Below, in pieces: positions 56,682-64,000 of a DNA stretch of 64,000 bases. Both the position numbers and the translations under genes were made by a program. The notes under the pieces are model-generated. The model saw only the letters and a list, made by a program, of their open reading frames with translations. It had not been told where the DNA came from and searched no databases. The stretch is from JAHJDS01 sp964569795 (lineage in GTDB: Bacteria; Desulfobacterota; Desulfarculia; Desulfarculales; JAHJDS01): contig CAZMVB010000004.1 of the NCBI GenBank assembly GCA_964569795.1, forward strand, positions 1-64,000, in the 5' to 3' direction. Within the stretch, counting starts at the first letter, position 1. Each line of letters begins with the position of its first letter.

Positions 56682-59303
56682 ATGACCATCGGCAAGAAAC
56701 TCAACTTCTTCATGGTCGGACTCATCGTCAGTGCCATTGTAATTCTGAGTATCGTATTCATCATCCAGATCAATTCCTATGCCCGCCGCGAGATCGTCCT
56801 GTACCGTCAGCAGGCCCTGGCCGCGGAGAAACAGAAACTGAAAAATCTGGTCCAGGTGGCCTACCAGGCCCTGGACGATTTCTACCGGCGCTCCACGGAC
56901 AAGAAACTCATCGCCCAACAGTACCGGCGGCGGATGAAGAACGTGGTGGACGTGGCCTACTCGCTGATAGCGACGGCCCATGAGGCGCTGGGGCCGTGGG
57001 CCGGGCAGGCGGCCCAAATGGAGGCGGTCAAGAAGGCCGCCGGAGAAGTGCGAGGGATCAATCCGTTGCGGGTCGATCCGGCCAAAATCGCCGCCGGTCA
57101 GGCGGTTCGCCGGAAAAAACTCCGCGAGGCCGCCCTGAAGAAGATGATTCTGGCCCTGATCAAGGGCCTGCGTTACGGACCGGAGGCCAAGGACTACTTC
57201 TGGATCAACGATATGCATCCCCGGATGGTGATGCATCCCTACAAGCCCAAGCTCGACGGGCAAGACCTGAGCAATTTCAAGGACCCCCTTGGCAAGCGTC
57301 TGTTCGTGGAGATGGTCAAGGTCGTCAAAAAGTCTGGCCAGGGCTTCGTGGACTACTACTGGCCCAAATACGGGGCCAAGAAGCCGGTACCCAAGATTTC
57401 GTTCGTCAAGCTGTTCAAGCCCTTTCAGTGGATCGTCGGCTCCGGGGTGTACCTCGAGGACGTGACCCGGCAGAACCAGGCCCGGGCCCTGGAGATCCTG
57501 AAAAATCTCAAGTACAACCAAAAGGACTACTTCTGGGTCAACGACCTGCACCCCCGGATGGTGATGCATCCTTACAAGCCACAACTCGACGGGCAGGACC
57601 TGACCGACTTCAAGGACCCGCGGGGCAAGCGTCTGTTCGTGGAGATGGTCAAGGTCTGTCGGGCCAAGGGCGAGGGGTTTGTGGGCTATCTGTGGCCCAA
57701 GTACGGGGCCAAGAAGCCGGTGCCCAAGATTTCGTTCGTCAAGCTGTTCAAACCCTGGGGCTGGATCATCGGCACCGGCCTCTACCTGGACCATATCGAC
57801 GCCCTGGTGGCCCGGAAGCGGGCCGAACTGAACCGTCAGATCACCGGGGTGATCATCGCCATCATCGTGGTCGGCTTGATCATGATCGGGCTGGCCTTGG
57901 CTGGCAGTCTGCCCTTCTCCCGGTCCATTGTCCGGCCGGTGCGGCGGATCGTCGCCGCCTCCGAGGCCATGGCCGGAGGTGACCTGAGCGCCCGGATCGA
58001 CCACCAGTCCAGAGACGAGATCGGCCAACTGGCCGAAGGCCTCCGGCAGATGCTGACCGGGGTCATCGGCGAGGGCGAGTCGATCAAGCGGGGCATCGCC
58101 GTTCCGTTCTGGACGGCCGACGGCGAACTGAGGCTGACCTTTGTCAACGAGGCCTTTCGTCCGGCGGTCGAGGCCATGTCCGGCCAGCCCCTGGATCAGG
58201 TCCTGGGGCGGATGACCGTCAAGGAGGTAATGGGCGATACCAGCCAGGGGATGGCGGCCGCCAGTCTGAAGGAGGGCGCGGTCCGGACCGAGGAAGTCTC
58301 CTTCAAGAGCGGCGGCCGGGAGGTCACCATTCTGGTCACCACGGCGCCGCTGCGGGACCTGGACGGCCGCGTCACGGGAGTGATGGGCATCGAGGTGGAC
58401 ATCAGTGAGCAGAAAGGTCAACAGGCCCAGATCGCCCGGCAGCAGCAAGACCTGCTGGCCGTGGCCGAGGAGGTGACCCGCCTGGCCGAGCAGCTGGCCT
58501 CGGCGGCGTCCCAGATTTCGGCCAGCACCGAGCAGATGAGTTCGAGCGCCGAGGAGCAGAGTTCCCAGGCCACCTCGGTGGCCACGACCACCGAGGAGAT
58601 GAGCGCCACGATCCACGAGGGGGCGCAGAACGCGGCCAAGGGGGCCGAGGAGGCCTCCCAGGCCGGGGAGGTGGCCCGGCAAGGCGGGGAGCTGGTGGAA
58701 CGGACGGTGGGGGTGATCAGCGAGATCAGCCGCAACACCGGCCAGGTGAGCCAGACGGTGGCCGAGCTGGCCCAGCGGGCCGGCGAGGTCAACGCCGTGG
58801 TGGAGATGATCGAGGACATCGCCGACCAGACCAATCTGCTGGCCCTGAACGCGGCCATCGAGGCGGCCCGGGCCGGCGAGGCGGGCCGGGGTTTCGCCGT
58901 GGTGGCCGACGAGGTGCGCAAGCTGGCCGAAAAGACCATGGGGGCCACCAAGGAGGTGGGCCAGACCATCTCGGCCATCCAGTCGTCCACCCAGGAGGCG
59001 GTCAGCCGGATGGAGGATTCCAACCGGATCGTCCAGAACGGCGTGGACCTGGCCGGCCAGGCCGGGGAAAAGCTGCAGCACATCGTGGAGGCCTCGGTCC
59101 GGGTGGCCGAGGTGGTGACCCAGATCGCCACGGCGGCCGAGGAGCAGTCGGCGGCCAACGAGGGGATCAGCCGGAACGTGGAGGCGATCGCCCTGGCGGC
59201 CAAGGACACGGCCCAGGCCGTGGGGGAGACGGCCCGTTCGGCGGCCGACCTGTCGGACCTGGCCGCCCGCCTCTCGGAAGTCGTGGCCCGGTTCAAGACC
59301 TGA
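56682..59303 (+). CDS. Methyl-accepting chemotaxis protein with duplicated Cache domains
   Basis: Membrane chemoreceptor of 873 residues. TM1 lies at about residues 10-32. The periplasmic part contains two nearly identical sCache_2-type modules (about 170-258 and 281-370; YFWINDMHPRMVMHPYKP and YFWVNDLHPRMVMHPYKP), TM2 at about 389-411, a HAMP domain, a PAS domain (about 470-585) and the MCP signalling hairpin (FAVVADEVRKLAEKTMGATKEVG). No C-terminal methylation-tether pentapeptide is seen. The ATG at 56682 has GGGGG upstream; an ATG at 56652 would add ten residues. No other chemotaxis genes are in the window. Confidence 0.9.
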   Translation: MTIGKKLNFFMVGLIVSAIVILSIVFIIQINSYARREIVLYRQQALAAEKQKLKNLVQVAYQALDDFYRRSTDKKLIAQQYRRRMKNVVDVAYSLIATAHEALGPWAGQAAQMEAVKKAAGEVRGINPLRVDPAKIAAGQAVRRKKLREAALKKMILALIKGLRYGPEAKDYFWINDMHPRMVMHPYKPKLDGQDLSNFKDPLGKRLFVEMVKVVKKSGQGFVDYYWPKYGAKKPVPKISFVKLFKPFQWIVGSGVYLEDVTRQNQARALEILKNLKYNQKDYFWVNDLHPRMVMHPYKPQLDGQDLTDFKDPRGKRLFVEMVKVCRAKGEGFVGYLWPKYGAKKPVPKISFVKLFKPWGWIIGTGLYLDHIDALVARKRAELNRQITGVIIAIIVVGLIMIGLALAGSLPFSRSIVRPVRRIVAASEAMAGGDLSARIDHQSRDEIGQLAEGLRQMLTGVIGEGESIKRGIAVPFWTADGELRLTFVNEAFRPAVEAMSGQPLDQVLGRMTVKEVMGDTSQGMAAASLKEGAVRTEEVSFKSGGREVTILVTTAPLRDLDGRVTGVMGIEVDISEQKGQQAQIARQQQDLLAVAEEVTRLAEQLASAASQISASTEQMSSSAEEQSSQATSVATTTEEMSATIHEGAQNAAKGAEEASQAGEVARQGGELVERTVGVISEISRNTGQVSQTVAELAQRAGEVNAVVEMIEDIADQTNLLALNAAIEAARAGEAGRGFAVVADEVRKLAEKTMGATKEVGQTISAIQSSTQEAVSRMEDSNRIVQNGVDLAGQAGEKLQHIVEASVRVAEVVTQIATAAEEQSAANEGISRNVEAIALAAKDTAQAVGETARSAADLSDLAARLSEVVARFKT
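57191..57789 (+). repeat. Tandem in-frame 333-bp duplication inside the chemoreceptor
   Basis: The stretch from 57191 recurs from 57524 with a period of exactly 333 bases (111 codons), near-identical at DNA level over long tracts such as gccaagaagccggt and aagatttcgttcgtcaagct. It doubles the Cache module. Confidence 0.9.
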
Positions 59304-59380
59304 GCCACTGGTTTGGGGCCCATGGTCTGGTAAGCTTGAGACCAGGACCCCAACCCCAGTTCGAGAGGAGGATGACCGAC

Positions 59381-59788
59381 ATGGCCGCCATTGACGAGAA
59401 AGTCCTGCAAACGGTGAACAAGCCGGGCCGGCTGAGCGTCCTGGCCACGGCGGACAAATCGGGCCGCCCCAACGTGGCCTATTTCGGCAGCCCGGTGCTC
59501 AACCCGGACGGAACCCTGGTCATGGGCCTGGGCGAAAACCGGAGTCTAAAAAACCTGGAGGAAAATCCCCACGCGGCCTACTTCACCGTGGAGACGTCCC
59601 CAGTGTCGCTGCAGACCCCGGGTTGGCGGCTGTATCTGACGGTCAAGGAGATCCAACGGCAGGGGCCGGTGCTGGACGGGGTCAAAAAGGCGATCGGCGA
59701 CGCCGCCGGCGAGGCGGCCGCGGCGATGATCGTCGCCGGGGTGGTCCTGACGGTGGACGAGGTCCGGCCCCTGGTGGACCTGGGCTGA
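59381..59788 (+). CDS. Pyridoxamine 5'-phosphate oxidase-like flavin protein
   Basis: Split-barrel protein of 135 residues with GRLSVLATADKSGRPNVAYFG near the N-terminus, then LGENRSLKNLEENPHAAYFTV, typical of small FMN- or heme-binding PNPOx-like proteins. The ATG at 59381 is nine bases after AGGAGG. True pyridoxine oxidase activity is unlikely at this size; a general flavin reductase or redox role is possible. Confidence 0.8.
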   Translation: MAAIDEKVLQTVNKPGRLSVLATADKSGRPNVAYFGSPVLNPDGTLVMGLGENRSLKNLEENPHAAYFTVETSPVSLQTPGWRLYLTVKEIQRQGPVLDGVKKAIGDAAGEAAAAMIVAGVVLTVDEVRPLVDLG

Positions 59789-59869
59789 GCCCGGCCCTGG
59801 TGACGTTCGGACCGCGTCCGGGCGGGAGGCGGCGGACCGGCTCCGCCTCCCGCAGGGCGGCGAGCAGGC

Positions 59870-59899
59870 CTGACGCCCCGCACTGACGCGGGGCATCAG
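59870..59899. terminator. Hairpin between convergent PNPOx and thiolase genes
   Basis: Stem CTGACGCCCCGC with GCGGGGCATCAG (one mismatch) encloses ACTGAC. There is no T-tract; another GC hairpin lies at 59824-59850. They may act as bidirectional end signals. Confidence 0.5.
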
Positions 59900-59935
59900 G
59901 TCAGAGGTTCCCCCGGGGAGGCGGGATCCGATCCC

Positions 59936-61150
59936 TTACCAGTCGTATTCCTCGCGCTCGATGATCGTGGCCACGCCCTGGCCGCCGCCGACGCAGGCGT
60001 TGGCGCAGCCGTAGCGGGCCCCCTCCTGATTCAGGATCCGGGCCAGGGTGCCCACCAGGCGGGCCCCCGTCGCCCCCAGGGGGTGGCCCAGGGCCGTGCC
60101 GCCGCCGTGGACGTTGACCCGCTCCGGATCGAGGCCCAGCTGCTTGATGCAGTTCAGGGCGACGATGCAGAAGGCCTCGTTGATCTCCCAGTAATCGATG
60201 TCCGACGCTTTGAGGCCCGCCGCCTTGAGGGCCCGTTGGCTGGCCGGCACCGGTCCGTGGCCCATGATCGTCGGGTCCACCCCGGCGAAGCCGATGGACC
60301 GGATCGTGGCCAGGGGCTTGATCCCCTTCTCCCGGGCCTTGTCCTTGGAGATGAGCATCATCGAGGTCGCCGCGGCGTTCAGGGGCGACGAGTTGCCGGC
60401 GGTGATCACGCCGCCCTTCTTCTTGAAGACCGGCTGCAGTTCGGCCAGGCCCTCGAGGGTGGTGTCGGCCCGGACGGCCTGATCGGTCTTGACCGTCAGG
60501 GTCGAGCCGTCGGCCTGGGGGGCGTCGATGGGCAGGATCTCGTCGTCAAAGTAGCCGGCGGCCTGGGCCTCGGCGGCCAGGCGATGGGACCGTTCGGCCC
60601 ATTTGTCCATGTCCTCCCGGGTGAAGTCGTTCTGGGCAAACAGCTTCTCCGCGGTCAGGCCCATGTTGGTGGTGGTCATCATGTCCCAGTGCGCATATTC
60701 GGGCCCGGTGAACAGGGTCAGGTTGGGGGCGACCAGGCCCCGGTCCCGGGTCTCGGCGCCCATGGGCACTCGGGTCATGTGCTCCATGCCGCCGATCATG
60801 ACCACGTCGGCGAACCCCTGGGTGATCTCCATGAACCCGACGTGGATGCCGGCCATGGCCGAGCCGCACTGCTGATCCACGAACTTGGCGGCGATGGTCT
60901 CGGGCAGGTTGGCCAGGAAGATCGGGTTCCGTCCGCCGTAGGTCCATTGCTCGCCCACGGCCGTGGCGCAGCCGACGATGAAGTCCTCGATCTCCTCGGC
61001 CGCAACCCCGCTCCGCTTGATCAGTTCGGGCAGCAGCTTGCCCAAGAGCTCGTCCGACCGCATCCGGCAGAACCAGTCCCGGGCCGGGTCCCGGGGCCGG
61101 GAGCGGGATTGGGCCGTCCGCAGATATCCGGCGATGACCACTTCTCTCAT
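59936..61150 (-). CDS. Acetyl-CoA acyltransferase (thiolase)
   Basis: Thiolase of 404 residues, cleaving 3-ketoacyl-CoA or condensing acetyl-CoA. The acyl-accepting Cys is in DQQCGSAM near residue 92, with NEAFCIVALN near 315, GGGTALGHPLGATGARLV near 345 and a C-terminal Cys in CVGGGQGVATI. It follows a DUF362 gene and an acyl-CoA dehydrogenase on the same strand, which suggests beta-oxidation. The start has GAGGAGG upstream. Confidence 0.92.
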   Translation of the reverse strand: MREVVIAGYLRTAQSRSRPRDPARDWFCRMRSDELLGKLLPELIKRSGVAAEEIEDFIVGCATAVGEQWTYGGRNPIFLANLPETIAAKFVDQQCGSAMAGIHVGFMEITQGFADVVMIGGMEHMTRVPMGAETRDRGLVAPNLTLFTGPEYAHWDMMTTTNMGLTAEKLFAQNDFTREDMDKWAERSHRLAAEAQAAGYFDDEILPIDAPQADGSTLTVKTDQAVRADTTLEGLAELQPVFKKKGGVITAGNSSPLNAAATSMMLISKDKAREKGIKPLATIRSIGFAGVDPTIMGHGPVPASQRALKAAGLKASDIDYWEINEAFCIVALNCIKQLGLDPERVNVHGGGTALGHPLGATGARLVGTLARILNQEGARYGCANACVGGGQGVATIIEREEYDW

Positions 61151-61213
61151 GATTTAACCTCCTCGGATGATCGCCAAGTCAATTCAACGTCAGATGGTTT
61201 GATGACCGGGCCC

Positions 61214-62536
61214 TCAGGAGGCCCGAAAAAAGGCCTCGTCAAACTCGGGCCGGTCCTGATACCGGGCCATGAAAAAGCCGGGCGCCTTGTCCAGGTTCTC
61301 GAAGATGGCCCGGTTGACCTCGATGCCGGCCTCGTGCAGGGCGTCCACCACCTTCATCGGATCGGGCGGACAGCCCTTGACGGGGATCACGTGTTGGATG
61401 TCGGGGTTATCCTTGTGGGCCTGGTAGATGCACTTGCCCAGCAGGATGGTGTGCTTCTTGCCCGGTGTCGGGGGCATGAACTTGCCGGTCAGGATCTCGA
61501 CGTCGTCAAAGGGCTGGCCCTGCCAGGCCATCATGATCGCCGATAGGACGACGCCGTTGATCCCCGAGCAGTAGGTGCACATGGACAGGTCATACTTGCG
61601 GTACGAGACCCCGGTGACGCCTCGCTTGGCCATGGGCAGGGGCAGTGAGCCGTCCTCGGCGTACGGAAAGTCCCACTCCATGTGGCCCGCCACGTCTTCG
61701 ATCCGCTGGCCGACCACCTCGACGTCGGACAAATCATGAGGCCGGCCCCGGTTCCGGGCGGCGTGGACCAGGTGGGGCACCTCCTGACCGTCGAAGCCCA
61801 TCACCCGGGCCCCGACCAGATCGGCCGCCAGCGGGTCGGCCGAGGCGATCAGCAGATCGGTCCGCCGCAGTGTCCCGTCAAAGGCCGGGCCCCGCTCGTT
61901 GGAGTAGATGCCGTCGATCAGGACCATCATCGGCGGCATCTTGTCGGCCAGCCGGGCGACGTGGAAGTGCAGGTCGCGCACGGGGTCGGCGCTGTGACAG
62001 CGCTTGCGGGACTTGAGGTCGATGGTGCCCTTGAGATTCTTGATCCCCAGGCTGACCATGGTCTGGGCGTGGGTCTTCATCACCGGCACGTCAACCACGA
62101 AGTCGCTGTCCAGGATGTCCTGGTTGATATTGAGCTCGACGCCGTCGCCCAGATCGACCTTGCGGAAGGGCCGCTCAAAGACGTTGATCACCTTGACGCC
62201 GTAGCGCCGCTTCAGCTCGTTGTAGCCCAGGGTCTCGAAGGCGTGGGTCGGCGTCTCGGTGTCCTTGGGGTCGCGGGTGACGATCCCCTCGCCGATGGTC
62301 AGGTCGTTTACGCCCTTGTCCTTGAGCAGCTTGAGCACGTCCTCGATCACCCGGGTGGTGGTGATCACCCCCCACTTGGGGAAGGGGACCGATTTGGTCC
62401 AGAAGACGATGTTGGGCTTGATGAACACCCGGTCCCCGGGCTTCACGCCGGCCAGGCCGTCGCACAGGTTTACCGCCCGGGCCACGGACTCGCCCGGTTC
62501 TTCGTAACGAACGATCGAGACGACATGCTGGTTCAA
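61214..62536 (-). CDS. DUF362 protein
   Basis: A 440-residue DUF362 member, recognisable by GDRVFIKPNIV near residue 33, VKTHAQTMVSLGIKNLKG near 155 and a central DLKSRKRCH. The family has an unsettled role; some members carry ferredoxin clusters, but here only one CTYC pair is seen near 327. The TTG start has AAAGGAG upstream. Its place between acyl-CoA dehydrogenase and thiolase genes suggests involvement in acyl-CoA metabolism or electron transfer, by position only. Confidence 0.8.
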   Translation of the reverse strand: MNQHVVSIVRYEEPGESVARAVNLCDGLAGVKPGDRVFIKPNIVFWTKSVPFPKWGVITTTRVIEDVLKLLKDKGVNDLTIGEGIVTRDPKDTETPTHAFETLGYNELKRRYGVKVINVFERPFRKVDLGDGVELNINQDILDSDFVVDVPVMKTHAQTMVSLGIKNLKGTIDLKSRKRCHSADPVRDLHFHVARLADKMPPMMVLIDGIYSNERGPAFDGTLRRTDLLIASADPLAADLVGARVMGFDGQEVPHLVHAARNRGRPHDLSDVEVVGQRIEDVAGHMEWDFPYAEDGSLPLPMAKRGVTGVSYRKYDLSMCTYCSGINGVVLSAIMMAWQGQPFDDVEILTGKFMPPTPGKKHTILLGKCIYQAHKDNPDIQHVIPVKGCPPDPMKVVDALHEAGIEVNRAIFENLDKAPGFFMARYQDRPEFDEAFFRAS

Positions 62537-62561
62537 GATCGACTCCTTTGACCCGGGGCCG

Positions 62562-64000
62562 TCAGTCCGTAAACAGGGACGACGGGAGGTCCACGGTCAG
62601 ACCGTCGGTTTCCTTGAGCCGGGCGGCCAGTCCCAGGGACTTGGGCAGTTCGTAGTGGAAGAAGTACCGCATCGTCACCAGCTTGCCCTGGTAAAAGGCG
62701 GCGTCCTCGCCGGTCGCCCCGGCGGCCAGGCCCCGGCGGGCGGCCAGGCCCTGCTCGAGCCACTGCCAGGCCACGGCCACGACCCCGAACAGATCGAGAT
62801 AGAGCGTCGAGTCGGCCAGGAAGCGCTCGACCTCGCCCGTCTGGGCGATCCCGGTCAGGTGGCGGGTGATCTCGCCCAGCCGGTCCACCGCCTCCTCGAG
62901 CCGACCGGCGTAAGGGGCCAGCTCCGAGTCCGACCCGGCGGCCTGAATCGTCCGGGACAGCTCCTCCAGGAACAGGAACATGGCCCGGCCGCCGTGCCTG
63001 ATCACTTTGCGGCCCAGCAGGTCCAGGCCCTGGATGCCGGTCGTGCCCTCGTGGATGGGGTGGATCCGAACGTCGCGATAGTGCTGCTCCAGGGGGAACT
63101 CGTCGCAGTAGCCGTACCCGCCCAGGATCTGGAGCCCGGCGCTGACCGACAGCAATCCCATCTCGCTGGGATAACTCTTGGCCACCGGGGTCAGGAGGTC
63201 CAGGAGCAGGGCGTTGCGTTCCCGGTCTTCCTCAGGGCCGTGGTGGCTCAGGTCCTCGTACAGACCGCACTGAAAGAGCAGGGACAGGGAGCCGTCGATC
63301 ACCGCCCGCTGAAAGAGGAGCATCCGCCTGACGTCGGAGTGCTCGATGATGGGAATCGGCGGCCGGGTCGGATCCTTGTCGGTCAGGCGCCGGCCCTGGG
63401 GCCGCTCCCGGGCGTAGTCCAGGGAGGCGTAATAGGCCGCCGAGGCGATGGCCGCCGCGGCCATGCCCACATCGACCCGGGCCGAGTTCATCATCTGGAA
63501 CATGTAGCGCAGGCCCTGGTGAGGCTCGCCCACCAGCCAGCCCCGGCAGTCGTTGTTTTCGCCCAGGGCCAGTTGATTGATCGGACAGCCCCGGTAACCC
63601 AGCTTGTGGTAGAGCCCGGCCACGGCCACGTCGTTGGACACCAGGTCGCCGCCGGCCTCGGGCCGGAACTTGGGGACGACCATCAGGGAGATGCCCTTGA
63701 CCCCGGGCGGCGCCCCGTCGATCTTGACCAGCATCAGGTGGATGATGTTGTCGGCCCCGTCGTGATCGCTGGCCGAGATGAAGATCTTCTGGCCGCTGAT
63801 CCGATAAAAACCCTGGTCGGTGGGCACGGCCCGGGTGGTGATGTCGGCCAGGGAACTGCCGGCCTGGGGCTCGGTCAGGGCCATGGTCCCCTGCCACCGG
63901 CCCTCGAGCATGGCCGGCACAAAGGTCTCGATCAGCTCGGGCGACCCGAAGGTGGTGATCAGGGCCGCCGCGCCGGCGGTCAGCATCGGATAGACGCTGG
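62562..64000 (-). CDS. Acyl-CoA dehydrogenase, N-terminus beyond the window
   Basis: FAD-dependent dehydrogenation of acyl-CoA. The frame runs off the right edge of the window (5' part missing). Visible are ALTEPQAGSSLADITTRA and KIFISASDHD of the central beta domain, then the C-terminal helical domain with GGYGYCDEFPLEQHYRDVRIHPIHEGTTGIQGLDL, containing the FAD-binding region. A further C-terminal extension (DUF-type helices) places it in the larger ACAD family of about 590-610 residues. DUF362 follows after 25 bases. Confidence 0.9.
   Translation of the reverse strand, partial: SVYPMLTAGAAALITTFGSPELIETFVPAMLEGRWQGTMALTEPQAGSSLADITTRAVPTDQGFYRISGQKIFISASDHDGADNIIHLMLVKIDGAPPGVKGISLMVVPKFRPEAGGDLVSNDVAVAGLYHKLGYRGCPINQLALGENNDCRGWLVGEPHQGLRYMFQMMNSARVDVGMAAAAIASAAYYASLDYARERPQGRRLTDKDPTRPPIPIIEHSDVRRMLLFQRAVIDGSLSLLFQCGLYEDLSHHGPEEDRERNALLLDLLTPVAKSYPSEMGLLSVSAGLQILGGYGYCDEFPLEQHYRDVRIHPIHEGTTGIQGLDLLGRKVIRHGGRAMFLFLEELSRTIQAAGSDSELAPYAGRLEEAVDRLGEITRHLTGIAQTGEVERFLADSTLYLDLFGVVAVAWQWLEQGLAARRGLAAGATGEDAAFYQGKLVTMRYFFHYELPKSLGLAARLKETDGLTVDLPSSLFTD

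Noticed and set aside
56058..59081. Long minus-strand frame opposite the chemoreceptor and Cys-rich gene
   Set aside because: Both sense genes show domain motifs, and the antisense frame has none.

Overview
The window is about 64 kb of GC-rich DNA from a sulfate-reducing bacterium, most likely of the Desulfobacterota (former Deltaproteobacteria). The evidence is a complete dsrMKJOP operon, a tetraheme cytochrome c3, a complete qrcABCD operon and the lower benzoyl-CoA pathway of anaerobic aromatic degradation. The high GC and the mix of sulfate respiration, beta-oxidation-type enzymes and ring-cleavage enzymes would fit an aromatic- or fatty-acid-oxidising lineage (Desulfarculus-like, for example), but I cannot fix the genus from sequence alone.

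Layout. 0-6 kb: dsrMKJOP (transmembrane complex feeding electrons towards DsrC/sulfite reductase), then a triplicated 87-bp terminator repeat and a convergent cytochrome c3 gene. 6-7.7 kb: mazG-cvpA. 7.7-18.7 kb: a tightly overlapping housekeeping run (yjbQ-like, phoH, 7TM-HD hydrolase, ybeY, pdxJ, acpS, nnrE/D, tsaE, lysC), then fbp and a UDP-glucuronate decarboxylase-like gene. 18.7-24.8 kb: a strong promoter, a small membrane protein and qrcABCD, which passes electrons from periplasmic cytochrome c3 to menaquinone. 25-30 kb: a small membrane protein, nadB, a HAD phosphatase, an XRE-cupin regulator, lepB and rlpA. 30.3-34.6 kb: SDR-bamQ-bamA-bamR. 34.6-39 kb: a leftward run of a PhnP-like hydrolase, M20 peptidase, alpha/beta hydrolase, YkgJ-like protein and dusB, with the tRNA-Sec gene diverging from it. 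39-45 kb: a PAS protein with a degenerate kinase helix, a cupin, a class A PBP, an ankyrin protein, an M15 peptidase and tRNA-fMet.

45-51 kb: a leftward operon of aminotransferase, homoserine dehydrogenase, ApgM-like enzyme and thioesterase. It is interrupted by a visibly AT-richer two-gene cassette (AAA ATPase plus TOPRIM/DUF4276-like protein) that looks like a phage-defence system. 51-56.5 kb: a four-gene overlapping operon of alkylglycerone-phosphate-synthase-like flavoprotein, GlpD-like dehydrogenase, FGGY kinase and Cys-rich DUF3795-like protein, possibly for ether lipid or glycerol-ether metabolism. 56.5-64 kb: a chemoreceptor with a recently duplicated Cache domain, a PNPOx-like protein, and a leftward acyl-CoA dehydrogenase (cut by the window edge)-DUF362-thiolase group.

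Together, reducing equivalents from substrate oxidation (bam and acyl-CoA genes) can enter the cytochrome c3/Qrc/menaquinone pool and leave through DsrMKJOP to sulfite reduction. The best leads for new biology are the defence-like cassette, the alkylglycerone-phosphate-synthase-like operon, the terminator repeat array, and the ApgM-like gene in a threonine-pathway context. All positions, GC impressions and promoter or terminator calls were made by eye.
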